Source: Lepeophtheirus salmonis
Taxonomy: Eukaryota > Arthropoda > Copepoda > Siphonostomatoida > Caligidae
Assembly: GCF_016086655.4 (NCBI RefSeq)
Contig: NC_052140.2
Span: forward strand, 8,990,001 to 9,054,000
Length of the DNA: 64,000 bases
Direction: 5' to 3'
Of this stretch, positions 1 to 12,420 are shown one piece after another. Under the pieces are notes generated by a model that saw only the letters and a program-made list of their open reading frames with translations, ran no database searches and was not told where the DNA came from. Within the stretch, counting starts at the first letter, position 1. The number at the start of each line of letters is the position of its first letter. The translations under genes and the position numbers were made by a program.

Positions 1-3000
1 GTAAGGACAAAGTTTTTTACGGAAATACACAAATATGTGGCTTCTATTGAACCAAGGGCAAGAAGAGTAATCCTTTTCTCTTTGACAACGAGATGCTTTA
101 TCGAATATATAAATCCATCGGGAAACTTTTAGAGGTACAATTTTATTTTTATAACACGAAGAAATGGGATTTTTTAGACTTTTACTCTGGAAATAAGGGA
201 AATATTATTAATGAAGCTATAACAAAGGCTCACCATATCTTGTTTGCAATACCTGCCTACTCGGATTATAATAAGTCCTTTGTCTTATCCTGTAGGAAAC
301 TTCACCTTAGTATTTTGGAATGGATAGCCCTTTCATAAACAAACTCTACAATTCAGTGTTTTCTTTTCAAGTTTTTTTTCTTATCTTTGGTTAAATATCA
401 TTTTTTGTTTATTCTATGTCTTTTTAGAAATTTTTGAGTCTTTTTGTATTTAGTAGTCGTTTGTGTATGTATATAATTTTCATTTTTTATATTACTATTA
501 AATTGAATTATAGATCATCCTTGTTGGCCAAGAGAAAAAAAGAAGTAAAATTTATGTTACAACATTCCTTTTAAGAATAAAAAATTTGGAACATCTTGTC
601 TTTTTTCACGATTGTTGACAAAATACTTTGATGTCATTTTTTGAAACTGACGCAAACCACGTTTGAATAGCCCCGAAAATAAAAAAAACAAAGTCATAAT
701 TAATTCTGAATAAAATTTGTATTCTTCAACGAAAAATGATTCTCGATTTCTAACAACAAATTATACTTATTAATCCTTTGAAAATGACGCAAAATACATA
801 TAAATTGCACAAAATGGATCCTTACGATAAAAGAGTGAGAAATTGATACACTCTATTTAAGAGGGGGCATGAGAGGGTCTTATATAAGTTTCATAATTCA
901 AATAAAGGTTCAAGGTAATCATTATCACTCTTGTATATTTTAACTTACTCCAAAAATTTGAATACACTGCCTATAATAGACTCAAATGTGCCCATAAAGT
1001 AAAAAGAATATATGGGGATTATCTAATTTTCTTGTTTTCTGTACAAGATTGCTTTTATATGGACGTTCTACATATGTAATCTGTGATGGTAAAAAAATGA
1101 AAAACGTGCAATTTTCTTATATTTTCATCAAATATAAACTAATATTGTATATACATAAATCGATTAGTTATAGCCTGTAAACTTAAATTTCTGGGATGTG
1201 TTGAGATACATAATAATTTTATCCATGGATTAAATTTTCATTTGATTCATGAGGCTGAATTTGGTGCTGATTATAGGATCTCTTTCAAGAGTATCATCGA
1301 TATAATATAGATTGTTTAATTGTGACGATAAAAGTTTGCTTGTTTAAGTGTAATTTCATACACATATTTCGGTCAATTATCATCTCTGTATTTAAATTTC
1401 CAAAGTTTAGTTGAGATACTGAATAACAATAAGTATATTTTTAAATTAAATGTCCAATTTTGTATGTCACATTGAACATATGTCCAATATTTCATAGAGA
1501 CATTGCATTTAGTGATATACTCTTTGCTCAAATTTATAAATTATGTATAGTTCTTTAAAGTTTAGAACAGGGGTGTCGCCACCTCCTTTTTTGGGGGGCG
1601 GGGGGGGGAGGCTGGAGTCAGATTTTTCATAATATATATATATATTCTGTATAGGTGCTATTTGTATAAGTAATTCATTTTTGTCATCTTAAAATGCATC
1701 TTTTAATTACAAAATTGATCATTCTAATTACCAACTATTAATTGATAATATCTTTGAATTTTCATCGGTTCAAATTACATAAATATGATGGATTAATGTG
1801 CATTATAATTGAAAGTATTGAACTTTCCACCGCCATCGTGTTTCTAAGCACCAAATAACCTTTTTTATATACTAAAGTACATCCTGCCCCACGGGGTTTC
1901 CAAGGTCTAAGCTGTTAAATATTTTCATGCTCGACGTTTCAATATAAAAAAAAGAAAAACTTTGTAAACTCTTTGTTAGTCCTGCATGAAAACATTGGTT
2001 AATGTAATTTTAAAAAAAAACAATTTCTTAACACATTTTCTTATTACATTATGAGCCCGTAGTGTATTTTGTGATATTAGAAGGGTCCTTGATGCTCAGG
2101 GAATCCGCAGCAGCTAAATTTAACTTGCCTCGGAGCGCAGCAGTTCACTTCCAGAATCTTTGGGGCAGTGTGTATTGTTACATATTTGATGAGCAATGAG
2201 ACTATATTACCGAACGATTATTTCTGCGACATTTTTACTACAATCGTTTTATCGGGCATCTTCTAATTCGTATTCACAATTGCAAAATGAATGAAATAGT
2301 TAGGAAAATGTTATAAATTTAAATAGTATAATTTTTAGTCTGTGTAGACTGGGTATCATATAATAAAATTTAATTTCATACATGGAGTAAAGTTTACCCC
2401 AGTTTTCTAACTATTTAAAAAATAATGTTAAAATAGTCAAAAATGATAGCGTAAATATAAGCATCATTCATGAAATATTCAATAATTGTTTGATCCTCAT
2501 TCTATGTACTGTAAATGCTTCATTTAAAATTGTATCTTATTATTTGGTAGTAACTTGTACAAGTTTCTTATAAAAGTTGCAACATTATATATAATAAGCC
2601 AATTTATATATATTGTATATAGTTTTATTAATAATTTTTGGGAATAAGCCCCCATATGATGAAAGCTAGTAACGCCTCTGGCTTAGAGTATTTATTTGAT
2701 TCATGTGAATTAATTAGGACATTATCATAAGGTATTTTTTTTTAAATTGAATCTATAAGTTTCATCTGTGACGATGAGATTTTGGTATTGAAAAGAGTGC
2801 AACCTCCAACCGATTTTTTCTTTTTCGATAAAAATGAAAATTATTTCTTTATCGAAGAATACAAATGTAAATCTGACTAAATTTGTGTTGATTGGCTTTA
2901 TATTGAGAAAAATAAGTCCTGGTCTAATATGTTATTTCATAGGATCTATTTACCATCAATCAAACGACCTAGATCTCTTGTGGCAAGAGGATTATCTCTG

Positions 3001-4741
3001 CTCTCAAGAATACAGGTCAAAGTCTATAAAAATGTGCCATTTGACCTTGTGGAATCAAAACAATTATAATGATTAGTTTCATCGAGGATATTATTTCCTT
3101 TCACGATTTGAGCAACGAATCAATGTTCAACAGTGTTATTTTTTTTATCCACTAAAGGGAGCCTCAGACAATTATATGATTACTAATCCATGGCATTTAA
3201 GAATATCTATTGCATAAAATTACAAGGAGAAAGCTGATAAAATCTACGACAAGTTCTTAAAAATATTGAACCTGCCCATATCGTGGAAGAAGAGAATCAT
3301 CTAAAAAAAGATGGAAAGCGATTTACTAAGCAATTTCTAACACCTTCAGGATATATATTCTTCAATGATCCTCGCAAGGACTATGTAAAATTGTTTCAGA
3401 AGGTTATTCATACCATTGTGGACTCCCCTTCACTACATACACTGAAAAAAATTATATTGCTTGGCATATGTAGCAGGAATAAGGTATAACTTCATGACTG
3501 CTATTCTTTTATTCGAGCTCACTTCAAATATTTCGACTGCTCTTACAGAAACTCTCTTGAGCTGTAGAAGTAGGATAGCAGCGCAGCTGAAAGAAGACAC
3601 CCCACTCTAAATACAAAATTTAGAGCACTTTTTATTTCGACAGCTACAAGATACTCTGTTTTTGCCATAAAAGTTATGAATTCTTATAATCTAACGTCCA
3701 CGGGGGATTTTATATTCTACTTCCCCTTTGTTTCAAAGGATAATATAACGTTTCTTTGCCGTTTAACACGCATCCACAGACAGTTTAAAAAGTTTTGTGG
3801 ATCTAATGCTTAAATTTAGTGATTGTTTTTTCCATCCTACATTTTTCAGTCGTACAATTTTAATCATTTTTATTTGTTTGTTTTCTAACAGATCATTTAA
3901 CTAATTTTAATGACTTTTTTGAAGAAATGTGATAAACTACTACAGAGTATTTGTGTCGTCTTTTGACTCATCGTAGAAATTAATTATTGTGTTGACTTTT
4001 GTTTAGGGATTTAATTATATACTAATTTTTTTATTTAGTTATGTAGATAACTTCTCCCAATCAAATAAAGACTCTATGTGAGAAAAAAAATTCTTCCAGC
4101 TTGTTTTTGTGTTGATAATTTATATATATTTGCAAGACATATGAATGATATTCTCTTTATTCAAATTTCTAGGATGATTTGAGATATCCAAAAACTTTCA
4201 CTGTACAAAGTGGAAACGTTATTGAATCTCCATTTTTAGGATCCCATATTTAGACCTGAAAATAGTTTTAATGTCTGCTGTTGAGAGTGAAAATACTGAG
4301 CTGTTTTTTTATTAAAAATTGTGCCTTTACAGTGGTCGATATCATATAGGACTTCATCAATGAAAACTCTTGTAGGAGTTTTCTCTATATTTTTACGGTA
4401 TAGAAACTTTTTTTTCGTGGCTTTGTCTACCTCCTCTGCCAAGATGAAAAAATATATCACGGATATCTACAAGGAACTCTTTAGCACCGAGTCAGAACTC
4501 TCCCCTACTCGGCAGACTGTTTTAAACTGGACTAAAGGCAAAGAGCCACTTTTATTTTGGAGAAGACGTGTCTTCTAGTGCGTCACCAGGAGACCAGGAA
4601 CCTCAACTTCATCACCTGTGTTTGCCACCAGATCTCCTCCAACCATCGGCTGAGCACTCAACATGATGTAACAGTTGTTTGTCTACTACAAAAAAAACTG
4701 TTCATCTGATCTTGAGGTATGATCTAAGGTACAAAAAGCGT
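1..4741. other. AT-rich DNA without a recognised gene
   Basis: No coding region is recognised. Short open frames exist at 93-338 (81 codons), 2834-3076 (80 codons) and 3283-3489 (68 codons). None has a motif, signal peptide or splice context that I recognise. The stretch 2834-3600 is less AT-rich than its surroundings and reads as broken protein-like sequence in several frames, so it may be an old coding remnant of unknown family. Low-complexity tracts are a G-run near 1593-1609 and a TA run near 1627-1645. Confidence 0.5.
1627..1645. repeat. (TA)n microsatellite
   Basis: A short run of alternating TA lies just downstream of a G-rich stretch (about 1593-1609). It is an ordinary simple repeat and no function is implied. 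Confidence 0.8.
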
Positions 4742-5039
4742 TTGAGTATCTAGATACCCCACATACCTTGAACGATACACAGGATTTCCTGACCAAAAAA
4801 GGAATCCAGAACGTTAAGCATGACTCCTATAGCCCTGACCTAACACTCAATGACCGATTCTTGCTAAGGAAGGTTTACTCCAAGAAGACGATTTTCACTG
4901 TAATAAAGAGATAATGTATGGAGTGCAGGGGACGATGAAGTAGATGACAGAAAATGAGATCTTGAACTAACTTAAAAACCTACAAGACCACTAAACAGAC
5001 GTAATAGAATCCCAAGGGGACTATGTAATATTTAATTAA
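4742..5039 (+). pseudogene. Mariner (DD34D-like) transposase C-terminal fragment
   Basis: This is the C-terminal third of a mariner transposase, the DDE enzyme that cuts and joins transposon ends. In one frame it reads LDTPHT (degenerate second catalytic motif, Asp codon at 4753), then DFLTKKGIQ, then SPDLTLNDRF (third Asp at 4852), then, after stops and a frameshift, the closing signature ESQGDYV near 5010. Between the two Asp codons there are 32 residues; DD34D mariners have 34, so a small deletion is likely. Several stops interrupt the C-terminus. The GC-richer sequence upstream at 4440-4740 may be the rest of the copy, but I could not match it. No TIRs were found. Confidence 0.75.
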
Positions 5040-6325
5040 GCGTTTTGATAAAAATTCCAGTTCTTATCGTCTACTCAATTTGTTTATGACACATCCTAAT
5101 AATAATTAGGATTCACTATTTAGAAAAAAACTTCTATTTTGCTTATGTGTTGATCCCTTACAAATATTTCCTCTTTATTTGCAGCTACAAAAATGATTTA
5201 TTGTTCTTTCTTTCTTGCATCAGTTGTCATGTACAAAAGGAAAGGTGAGAGAATAATTTTTTTTTGTCCACAATGCACCATATTCATAAAAAAGAATGTA
5301 AATTTTTTGCATGTTCTCACAGAGACGATGATAAAATATATGTATAATGCTGGTATATATGTACATTAGACTTATTCAAAAATATACTCTGCCTCATTGG
5401 CCTTAAAGTTTATCCAAAATGCCTTTTTTTATGATTTTGCGTCGCTTTAGGACAAAAAGTATGGATAAAACACATCATTGAATGTCAAAAAAGACATGAC
5501 ACATAAATATAACTATTTATGAATGATATTTTTTATATATTATCATATTAAACTATTTATTTAAAATTGTACACTCCCATCTATCAACGTTATTATCTTT
5601 TATATTTACCCTGTTTTTGCGGAAAAGATATAAATCTTTTCGAAAGATTATGCACTTACCTAAATTTGTAATGAAAAAAGTTTTACTACCAATTTTGAAA
5701 ATCAGAATGATAAACCTTTTATATTATTTTACATATTTTCTTAGACTTATATTACTAAAAACGTAAAATTACGATCAAAATCATCGTTGACATAGATATC
5801 TGTTCTCTTGTTAGTATATCTACGTCCTTCGTAGTTAGGGGCAATGTTCCGTCCTGGAATAGATAAACGGCGACCGTAGTCTTGTCAAGAATTTGTATTA
5901 CCTTATTCCATTCTACGAAGGAAATATGGTTGCCTTTCTTTCGAACAATTATTACTTCATTCGAGCCTGTTGCAATAGCTGCATATCATTTTTTTTTTTT
6001 TTTGTATTTCCTTTATACCTTTTCCAGGTTCTTGGGGGTTTTATTTGATATTTACGACTACAAAACAGTTAAAAAAATCAAAATTTAAAAAAACATAATT
6101 ATTATAATCGTTCAACTATTTATCATATAATACGATTCGTTTCATTTTTGGGCTGTCTATTTTATGCAGTTCACTAACGGAAGGTTAAAACTACAACCTT
6201 CAAATTTTTCAAAGTGATTAAAAACTAAAGTTACAAATATTTTCCGTGACTGAAAAACACAAAATATGCAAAACAGAATTCATAATGTTATAATAGTTTC
6301 AAATTCGTGAATAAATTCTACTTAA
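5040..6325. other. No recognised feature
   Basis: AT-rich sequence with homopolymer tracts (for example poly-T near 5991-6003). The 68-codon open frame at 5882-6088 has no recognisable motif. I see nothing further in this stretch. Confidence 0.5.
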
Positions 6326-6385
6326 AAAAACTATTAGTTGACCCCTCTACCTGATCTTAAAACTCTTGATTTTCTCTTATAGAGT
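6326..6385. repeat. Left arm of a 60-bp near-perfect inverted repeat
   Basis: These 60 bases match the reverse complement of 8537-8596 with two mismatches. That is far better preserved than any other repeat pair in the window. The arm contains TTGATTTTCTCTTATAG, which looks like a polypyrimidine tract plus splice acceptor. Either the two arms are the termini of a 2.27-kb element, or an intron end was duplicated in inverted orientation. Identity stops abruptly on both sides, and no convincing target-site duplication is visible. Confidence 0.8.
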
Positions 6386-6749
6386 AGCGGGGCAAGAATG
6401 CAGTTTCCCGGCTCGGCACTGACGCCGTAAGGGCAGCAATAGGTGCAAAATATTTCGCAAGACGTTGTGCATACTAATGGCTAGTCAACCACCAGTGTGT
6501 GTTCGCCAAGTTTTTCAATACAAGGACAATCACAATTAATGAGATATCGACCAATTTTAGGACAATATTAAACCTGTGAAAAACTAAGAATATATATTGT
6601 GAATACATACGATAATCTGTGAATAACTTATTTATTTTTTAGATATGACGATTTTATATCCAGAAAATTTAAGGATTTTGTATATTACAATTTATTTCTC
6701 AAAATTAATTTAGATATTCAAAAATATTTTGCATATAGGATGTCAATGA

Positions 6750-7005
6750 TTCAAATTAACCACCTTTAGCTTTAACAACAATATCTAATCTGGCCTTGAA
6801 CTCTTAGTCCATGTTGACCATTGCCTCAAGAAAGAAAGCACGCAAGGGGTCAAAAGTGTTATGTGTACATTAATTGGACTTTATCTACAAGGGAACATAT
6901 GTATAGTTATTCAAGGTGTTCAGATCAAAGAGAACTAGGAGGACGCATTTCCTATGCCCAAAACATAAAGATTTTAAAAATGTTGATTTCCAGAATAAAT
7001 CCGGT
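6750..7005 (-). pseudogene. Mariner transposase C-terminal fragment
   Basis: On the minus strand this reads a degenerate third-Asp motif (FDLNTLNNYT, the Asp replaced by Asn), then FFLEAMVNMD, then the C-terminal pattern ARLDIVVKAKGG followed by FE, which is the typical end of a mariner transposase. Two stops interrupt it. No N-terminal half lies upstream in the same orientation, so the copy is truncated. It sits inside the 2.27-kb interval bounded by the 60-bp inverted repeats. Family assignment rests on the end signature and motif order; the subfamily is uncertain. Confidence 0.6.
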
Positions 7006-7344
7006 TCCAATTACCTGATTGCGACAAATCGTACTTAAAATTCTAGCATGATAACAAATCTATTAACATTAAACCAAGGATCTCTTTCATAAAAATATAT
7101 GGAGTAATCCTATATGTGTATCTTAGTGTCCTTTTCTATTCAAGCCAATTGCAATCGTGGAAAAGGCTACTACAATGTTAGTTATATTTTTTAAATGAAT
7201 ATCTATTAACAAAAATCGAAGAAGTATTAAATCTTTGGATATAAATTACGTTGGAGACAACTAACGATATCAGGTGTATAGGTTCTTAGGAGATTGCCTT
7301 ACATTTAGATGTTTCCATAGGTATTTAGTGATTTAAGTGAGGAG

Positions 7345-7625
7345 TGTCCTGTTGTTGTGCAATGCGGATTAAACATTACTTTATGAAAGACAAAACACCT
7401 CTGAGACTAAAAAGAAGCTTGATAAACATGATAGGTAGTCTACTCCTTTGATTATAACAGTTTATAAGTGGTTTCAAAACTTTTGGATTGTTCAAATGGG
7501 CACAAGTTATGTTGAACATTTGGGACGGCCTGTTGAGGTTGCTACTCCAGAAAGCATTGATAAAATACATAATATAGTGATGGATAACAAAAGAGTGAAG
7601 GTGCTTGAGACTACAAGTGATGTAA
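7345..7625 (+). pseudogene. Mariner transposase N-terminal DNA-binding fragment
   Basis: This is the helix-turn-helix DNA-binding half of a mariner transposase. After a first frame reading HYFMKDKTPLRLKRSL, a frameshift leads to TVYKWFQNFW (second helix-turn-helix start) and then GRPVEVATPESIDKIHNIV, the linker and second domain, which is well preserved. After about 7625 similarity stops, and the sequence becomes the antisense of another mariner segment. Expected length for this part is about 110 residues, and roughly 90 are seen. The catalytic domain is absent in this orientation. Confidence 0.7.
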
Positions 7626-7639
7626 GGATCTTAAATTGG

Positions 7640-7900
7640 ATCCCTATTTCCTTTTATTTGGCGATCACAACGGCTGAGGTCTTGATGGAAAATGACTTTT
7701 TTGTGGGCCAAACGTGAACCTTTTCTTACAGCTCAGTTTTCAACAAGTCCAATAAACATGAATAATATACACTTGTAATAGTTTTACACTATTACAGACA
7801 GTCGATGAGGATGATTCCTTTTTGAATCCAAAAGACAGTTGCCATAACTATCCAGCCGATTCCTCGATTCAACCAATTGCTAAACACAAAGAAATAGACC
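7640..7900 (-). pseudogene. Mariner transposase middle (catalytic) fragment, inverted
   Basis: On the minus strand, from high to low coordinate, this reads IVMATVFWIQKGIILIDCL (the strand between the first and second catalytic residues), then YYSCLLDLLK, then KKVIFHQD, where the second catalytic Asp is still present. Two stops and frameshifts are present, and similarity ends shortly after the Asp. It is placed tail to tail with the N-terminal fragment at 7345-7625. The two look like pieces of the same DD34D type brought together by an inversion, or of two nested copies. Confidence 0.65.
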
Positions 7901-8395
7901 GATCTGACTGAAAGTTGGCGTGAGTTCTTCCAAGAGATTCTACTAACTAAACATAACCTCGATACGTGTAAGGTGTGGCATCTTTTCGTCTTTGCACGGA
8001 CATTTTAAACGATTCTAGTTTATAAATGTTAAACTTACAGTTCTTTTTTGATAATTTGTACTTTGATAAATTTTCCTTTGAAAATCTTTGAAAATAAACA
8101 TATTAAACGATAACTGTAGTAATGATTAAGTTTTTTTTAATTTAAAGTCGAACATTAAAGAACTAAAGTGGTTGTCAAAAATAATTGTTAATATTAAAAT
8201 TTGTAATAAAAAATCTTAAGAAGCAGGCAATTTAAAATTTTTGAAAATGTAGAATACAATATATTTGAGCCCCATTTTACTACAACACATATAAAATACG
8301 AAAAAAATTACTCATTTTAGAAAAGGAAAAATGATTTTTTTTTCTATGTATTTAGAGTTTCATGCAGTTGTTCAAGTGAAAATGGTCATAAATAC

Positions 8396-8539
8396 CTTCA
8401 TGAATCTTTTCAGAGTACTAAACGTTACAGGATCACTATTCCTAGCAAACAATAATTTTTTATCTTGATTACAAGAGATGAATTCATGCAGTCTGTCCGG
8501 CTCAAGCTCACATTCTTCTAAATCGGCCCTAAGACAACT
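8396..8539 (-). other. Exon-like 144-bp open frame, unknown family
   Basis: On the minus strand an open frame of exactly 48 codons lies between a good acceptor (TTGATTTTCTCATATAG ending at 8540) and a plausible donor (AAG then GTATTT at 8395). It begins SCLRADLEECELEPDRLHEF and ends TFSTLKRFMK. It is in phase 0 at both ends and has mixed, non-repetitive composition. I do not recognise the protein. The acceptor side is part of the 60-bp inverted repeat, so this may be an exon of a transposon gene or of a host gene whose intron end was copied to 6326-6385. No flanking exons could be identified. Confidence 0.35.
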
Positions 8540-8596
8540 CTATATGAGAAAATCAAGAGTTTTAAGATCAGGTAGAGGGGTCAGCTAATAGTTTTT
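8537..8596. repeat. Right arm of the 60-bp near-perfect inverted repeat
   Basis: This is the reverse complement of 6326-6385 with two differences in 60 bases. It includes the acceptor-like end of the exon candidate at 8396-8539. See the left arm for the two interpretations. Confidence 0.8.
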
Positions 8597-8599
8597 ATC

Positions 8600-9140
8600 A
8601 TAAAAATACTAAAAATGCCTAAAGTGGAAACATTTACTAGATGTTGCAATATTTTTGACTTGAGTAACAAAATCTTTACACACAATACTCTTAATTTAAT
8701 GACTTTACTCTTTAGAAGGTATATTCCAGTCCTAAAACTCAGAGATGGTGGAAGATGAATTTTTTCTCAGAAGCAGTGGATTTTTCACAGAGGATTTTGT
8801 TCTAGCATAACAGTATGCCACTTTTTTATGTAATTATGTGCAGTATAACAATAGAAATTTGGGATTTATAAAGTGCGAAAGAATATGTTTTTATCAATTT
8901 GAAATATTAAAAAAAAAGGAATCAATCTACATCATTTATATGAGAATGATCAAAGCAATATTACATTATTGCATTAACTTCACGAAAAACACTGTTAATT
9001 ATTCATTCTCAGGAGGTAAAACTTATATATGACATATACATAACAGTGTTATTTGGTTACCTGTACTATTATAGTGGCACCAGGATACTGACGCATTTAA
9101 AAAGATACCTTAACAAACTATGATATCAACCCGTCATTGC
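8600..9140. other. No recognised feature
   Basis: AT-rich sequence. The 64-codon open frame at 8838-9032 is low-complexity and shows no motif. I see nothing further. Confidence 0.5.
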
Positions 9141-9768
9141 AGCAACACAACCGTGTGGGGACCCAAAAATTTTCTCCCCTTAATTATTAATTACAAGTTT
9201 TCATTATGCCACCAAACGAGAGCTGAAACCAAAATAAGCAAGTTTTGTTTTTATCCCATGTGCCTTAGTGTAAAAATGTGAAAGCTTCAACAAAAAAGGC
9301 AACGCATGTGCAATCTCCTCGTCACTGGTGTCAAAGACTTGAAATCTAAAGCGACCATTGCCATCTCAATCCAAAAATATGGCTGACTTCCGGTCTGTCT
9401 CAATGTGAAACTCCGTTAGCCCTGACTCCAACATCCTAGAATTTACAGTTCCAGGTGTGTTGGAGAAGAATCTAGGCTACACTCATACAAATCAAGATTC
9501 AATCCGAGCTGCCATCATGACAGCGTGGTACGCATGGATACGGCCTTCATCGTCGCTAGCTGCCAATCTGTTCGCCAGCGTGTACGGTCTGTTATTGTTT
9601 GTAAAGGATGACATTTAAATAAAAGTACGTCTGAATATAATATTTAATTATAGCACAAAGTGGGTTGGAGCTTTTTATTTATTTGTTTATGCCAAAAATT
9701 ACGTTTTTTTTTGTAACTTAGTTATAATACTGCAATTTTGAGGTCCCCACTCAGTTGTTCCACCAATG
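9135..9768 (+). mobile_element. Short TIR-bounded mariner deletion derivative
   Basis: An element of about 630 bp is bounded by imperfect TIRs of about 30 bp. The left end, near 9135-9166, contains GTGTGGGGACCC; the right end, near 9734-9767, is the reverse complement containing GAGTGGGGACCT. The interior, about 9370-9617, encodes the end of a mariner transposase: the third-Asp motif is changed to SPDSNILEF (Asp to Glu), followed by DSIRAAIMTAW, and the usual closing pattern is reached only after a frameshift. The N-terminal and central parts are deleted, so it could only have moved in trans. A related copy lies at 36550-37110. Confidence 0.65.
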
Positions 9769-9769
9769 A

Positions 9770-10865
9770 CACAAACTTTTATAAATATAATTGTAACTAT
9801 ACATATTACCATTTGCATATTTAAACAATGGATTTAAAAAATATAATACCATGATTTCTTTTTTTTTTTATGGGGAGGAGGGAAGATTAATGAGCTAGTA
9901 GATAATTAAGGGGATTTAATATTCATTCTTTGAGCACAATGGGATTTTAACTTTTTTGCTCTCTTACAAATTCAGACTCACAAAGATATTCATAAAGTTA
10001 CATATGTACATAACATGGATTTGAATTAAAAAAATCAAGTTTGGTCGTGTTTGAGTTTTGTGAATTTCCACATATCTGAGATGAAAAGTAATTTATACTT
10101 TGACCTCAATATCAACTTTTATCTTTAAAAAAAAAGGAGTGCTTATAGTTTTTTACTCTCCTTTATTGTGATACAAGGAATTTGACTGATATCATTACTC
10201 CATGCCTTGAGTTTTTATTATTCGAGCACAATTATAATCCAATTTTTCTACAAAAATATTTCTGAAGTATTTGAATAATTTTAAGAAAAATATTTGGTTT
10301 AGTAAAGTTGAGTTTTTGTTATTTTTAGAATAAATATAAAATAGGTTTAATCTGTACTATTTTTTTTTTTTTTTTCATTTTGGTTTTATCTGACCAAGTA
10401 ATGCCCATTTATATAAACTACATTCTTTAAATTTGAATTATTTTTTTTAGTCTACATAAGATTTGTTCCCCCCCCCCTTGTATTTTGTTTTTTCTTTTAA
10501 TTTTCTTCGAGTAAACAGACAGCTGTCAAGTTGATTTCTTTTAGAATATCTGGGGTTTTTTTCCTTTTTTTTTTTTTTTGTTTAATTGGAAGAAAATGCT
10601 TTAAATAACTGTTTCTGACGAATTCATTTTAGAATACAAATTGTTGCTAAAGGATTTTGGAAAAAATGCATTAGACAGGGCTTTAAATGATTTTTTTTTC
10701 TTACCTGTTTTAAAAAAAAGTAAGTGTGTCCTACTGTTTGAAAAGTTGTTCTTTGCGCATACGCAAGGATTAACAAATGGACTGAAAAGTCCCGAGCTTA
10801 ACAAAAAAAAAAAAGTTTTGTTTCGTTCAAATTTTTTTTTTTTTTAATTATTATTAACTAATTTA
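9770..10865. other. No recognised feature
   Basis: Very AT-rich sequence with many poly-T and poly-A tracts and a C-run near 10470-10478. Open frames at 10601-10847 on both strands are low-complexity. Nothing else is recognised. Confidence 0.5.
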
Positions 10866-11060
10866 TTATTATTATTCGTTTTATGGAGCCAAGTCCCCAT
10901 AAATCTATTAAGTCCATTGCTTAGCTGAAATGGTATTTGTTTCCCATTCAAAAGCTGTGAAAAATTAAAACGAGATTGTTTTTGTTATCCATTGTTTTGG
11001 AAATATCAAAAGTAGTGTTTCTCCTCAAATGGAGAATATCAAATTAAATATGGAACTATT
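10866..11060 (+). repeat. 170-bp-unit repeat family, 5-prime module
   Basis: This module resembles 19100-19260: both share GTCC near the start, then CCATTGCTTAGCT, then GTGAAAAATTAAAA, then ATTGTTT and GGAAATA before AGTAGTGT. In the 19-kb copy the module leads directly into a unit of the type seen at 11588 and 12214, so it is probably the left part of one dispersed element. No coding potential is recognised. Confidence 0.6.
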
Positions 11061-11587
11061 TTTCCAGAATATTAAACAGCAAGAAATCAATATTTATTAG
11101 TGTCTAACATCACAATCTACCCACAATATAATTATTCCACTTTTGTGAATTTAATTTCTGTAGTTAAGCTGAGTTTCACACAATACTGATTGACGGTGGT
11201 ATTACTATTTGTCAACCAACTAATTCATTGCATTATTACGAAGGAAGGGATGCCAAATATACTTGTATAAATGATAAATCGTAAACAGAAAAGCAGTTAC
11301 AAAAATTTAGCATATTAAAAGTGATATCAAATGGTTACATTGGACAAAAAAAGAGGGGAAAAAAGGTTGCAAAAAAAGAGATTGTTTAAGGTCCTGTCGT
11401 TATGAAAAAAATGGGAATGACATTGCGATTGGACTTTCATCAAAGCTCAACGTTAGTGATACTAACTCAAATATAAAAAAATTAATTAAATTTTACAAGA
11501 GTGGACCATAATTTAGATTGGATTGAAGAATCAATGAATACATAATTGAACAAATAAATATCAAAGTCATTATCTAAATTAAAAAAA

Positions 11588-11850
11588 TTGCGTCACAGTT
11601 AGCAAAATAACTCACAAACTAAGGAACAGATTGTAATGAACTTTTGAGAGCTGTCTTTTGAAGTTTGGTACTAACAAAAAATGATGTAAATTTTAAAAAA
11701 AAGCACCATCTATGTGTGAAACTTGATATGATCCGTTGTTTTGGAAATAACAAATATAGCGTCACACTCTGTACAAAAAAACAGAAACTTACGTAAAGAT
11801 TGCCTTGAAATTTTGACAGCTGTGTAAACATTGGGTGAATTAACAAGCGT
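11588..11850 (+). repeat. Tandem repeat, unit about 169 bp (one and a half copies)
   Basis: The landmark GCGTCACA recurs at 11590 and 11759, a period of 169 bp. Each unit goes on through ACTCACAAACTAAGGAACAG, GCTGTCTTTTGAAG, AAAATGATGTA and CACCATCTATGTGTGAAACT, and then TTGTTTTGGAAATAAC returns to the start. The same unit appears at 12214-12420 (period 173) and once at 19226-19385. The copies are diverged. Confidence 0.75.
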
Positions 11851-12194
11851 CATCTACTTATAAAGTGCGGAACTTTTTAGCCAATGTGTTACATGCCGGT
11901 TTTCGATGTTAATTTATGAAAATACAGTAGGAAGTAATAGCTGTCGATGTAATTTTGTAAAAATATAAGAAGATCCAATGATTATAGGATAATAAAACTA
12001 TGTCACATCCCAAATTGAAAATATTTTTCATGAATAAGACTCATTTGTCCGGTTAGACTGTATATACACTGTATTAACTGGTCCAACAGAACAATTTGTG
12101 AGTGCTGGACGGTCGGAAAAGTGTTATTGTCAAGCCCCGCATTAACTATGTATAAATATAGGGGGTTTTCTCTAGTGATTTTTAATGATCTATG

Positions 12195-12420
12195 GTTTAG
12201 TAATATCAAAAGTTACGTCACACTTAGTATAATAACTCACACACTAAAAAAACAGATTGTCATGAAATTTTTGGCATCTGTCTTTTAAAAGTTGTTACGA
12301 ACTGAAAATGATGTGGATGAAAAAAAAAATACCACCATCTATGTTTGAAACTTGACTTTATCCATTGTTTTAGAAGTAACAAAAGTTGCGTCACACTTTG
12401 CATAAAAACACACGTGTACA
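12195..12420 (+). repeat. Tandem repeat, unit about 173 bp (one and a quarter copies)
   Basis: This is a second cluster of the unit described at 11588. CGTCACACTT occurs at 12216 and at 12389, with the shared interior GCATCTGTCTTTTAAAAG and ACCACCATCTATGTTTGAAA. It has the same orientation as the 11.6-kb cluster and is separated from it by about 350 bp of diverged sequence, which suggests one decayed array. Confidence 0.75.
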
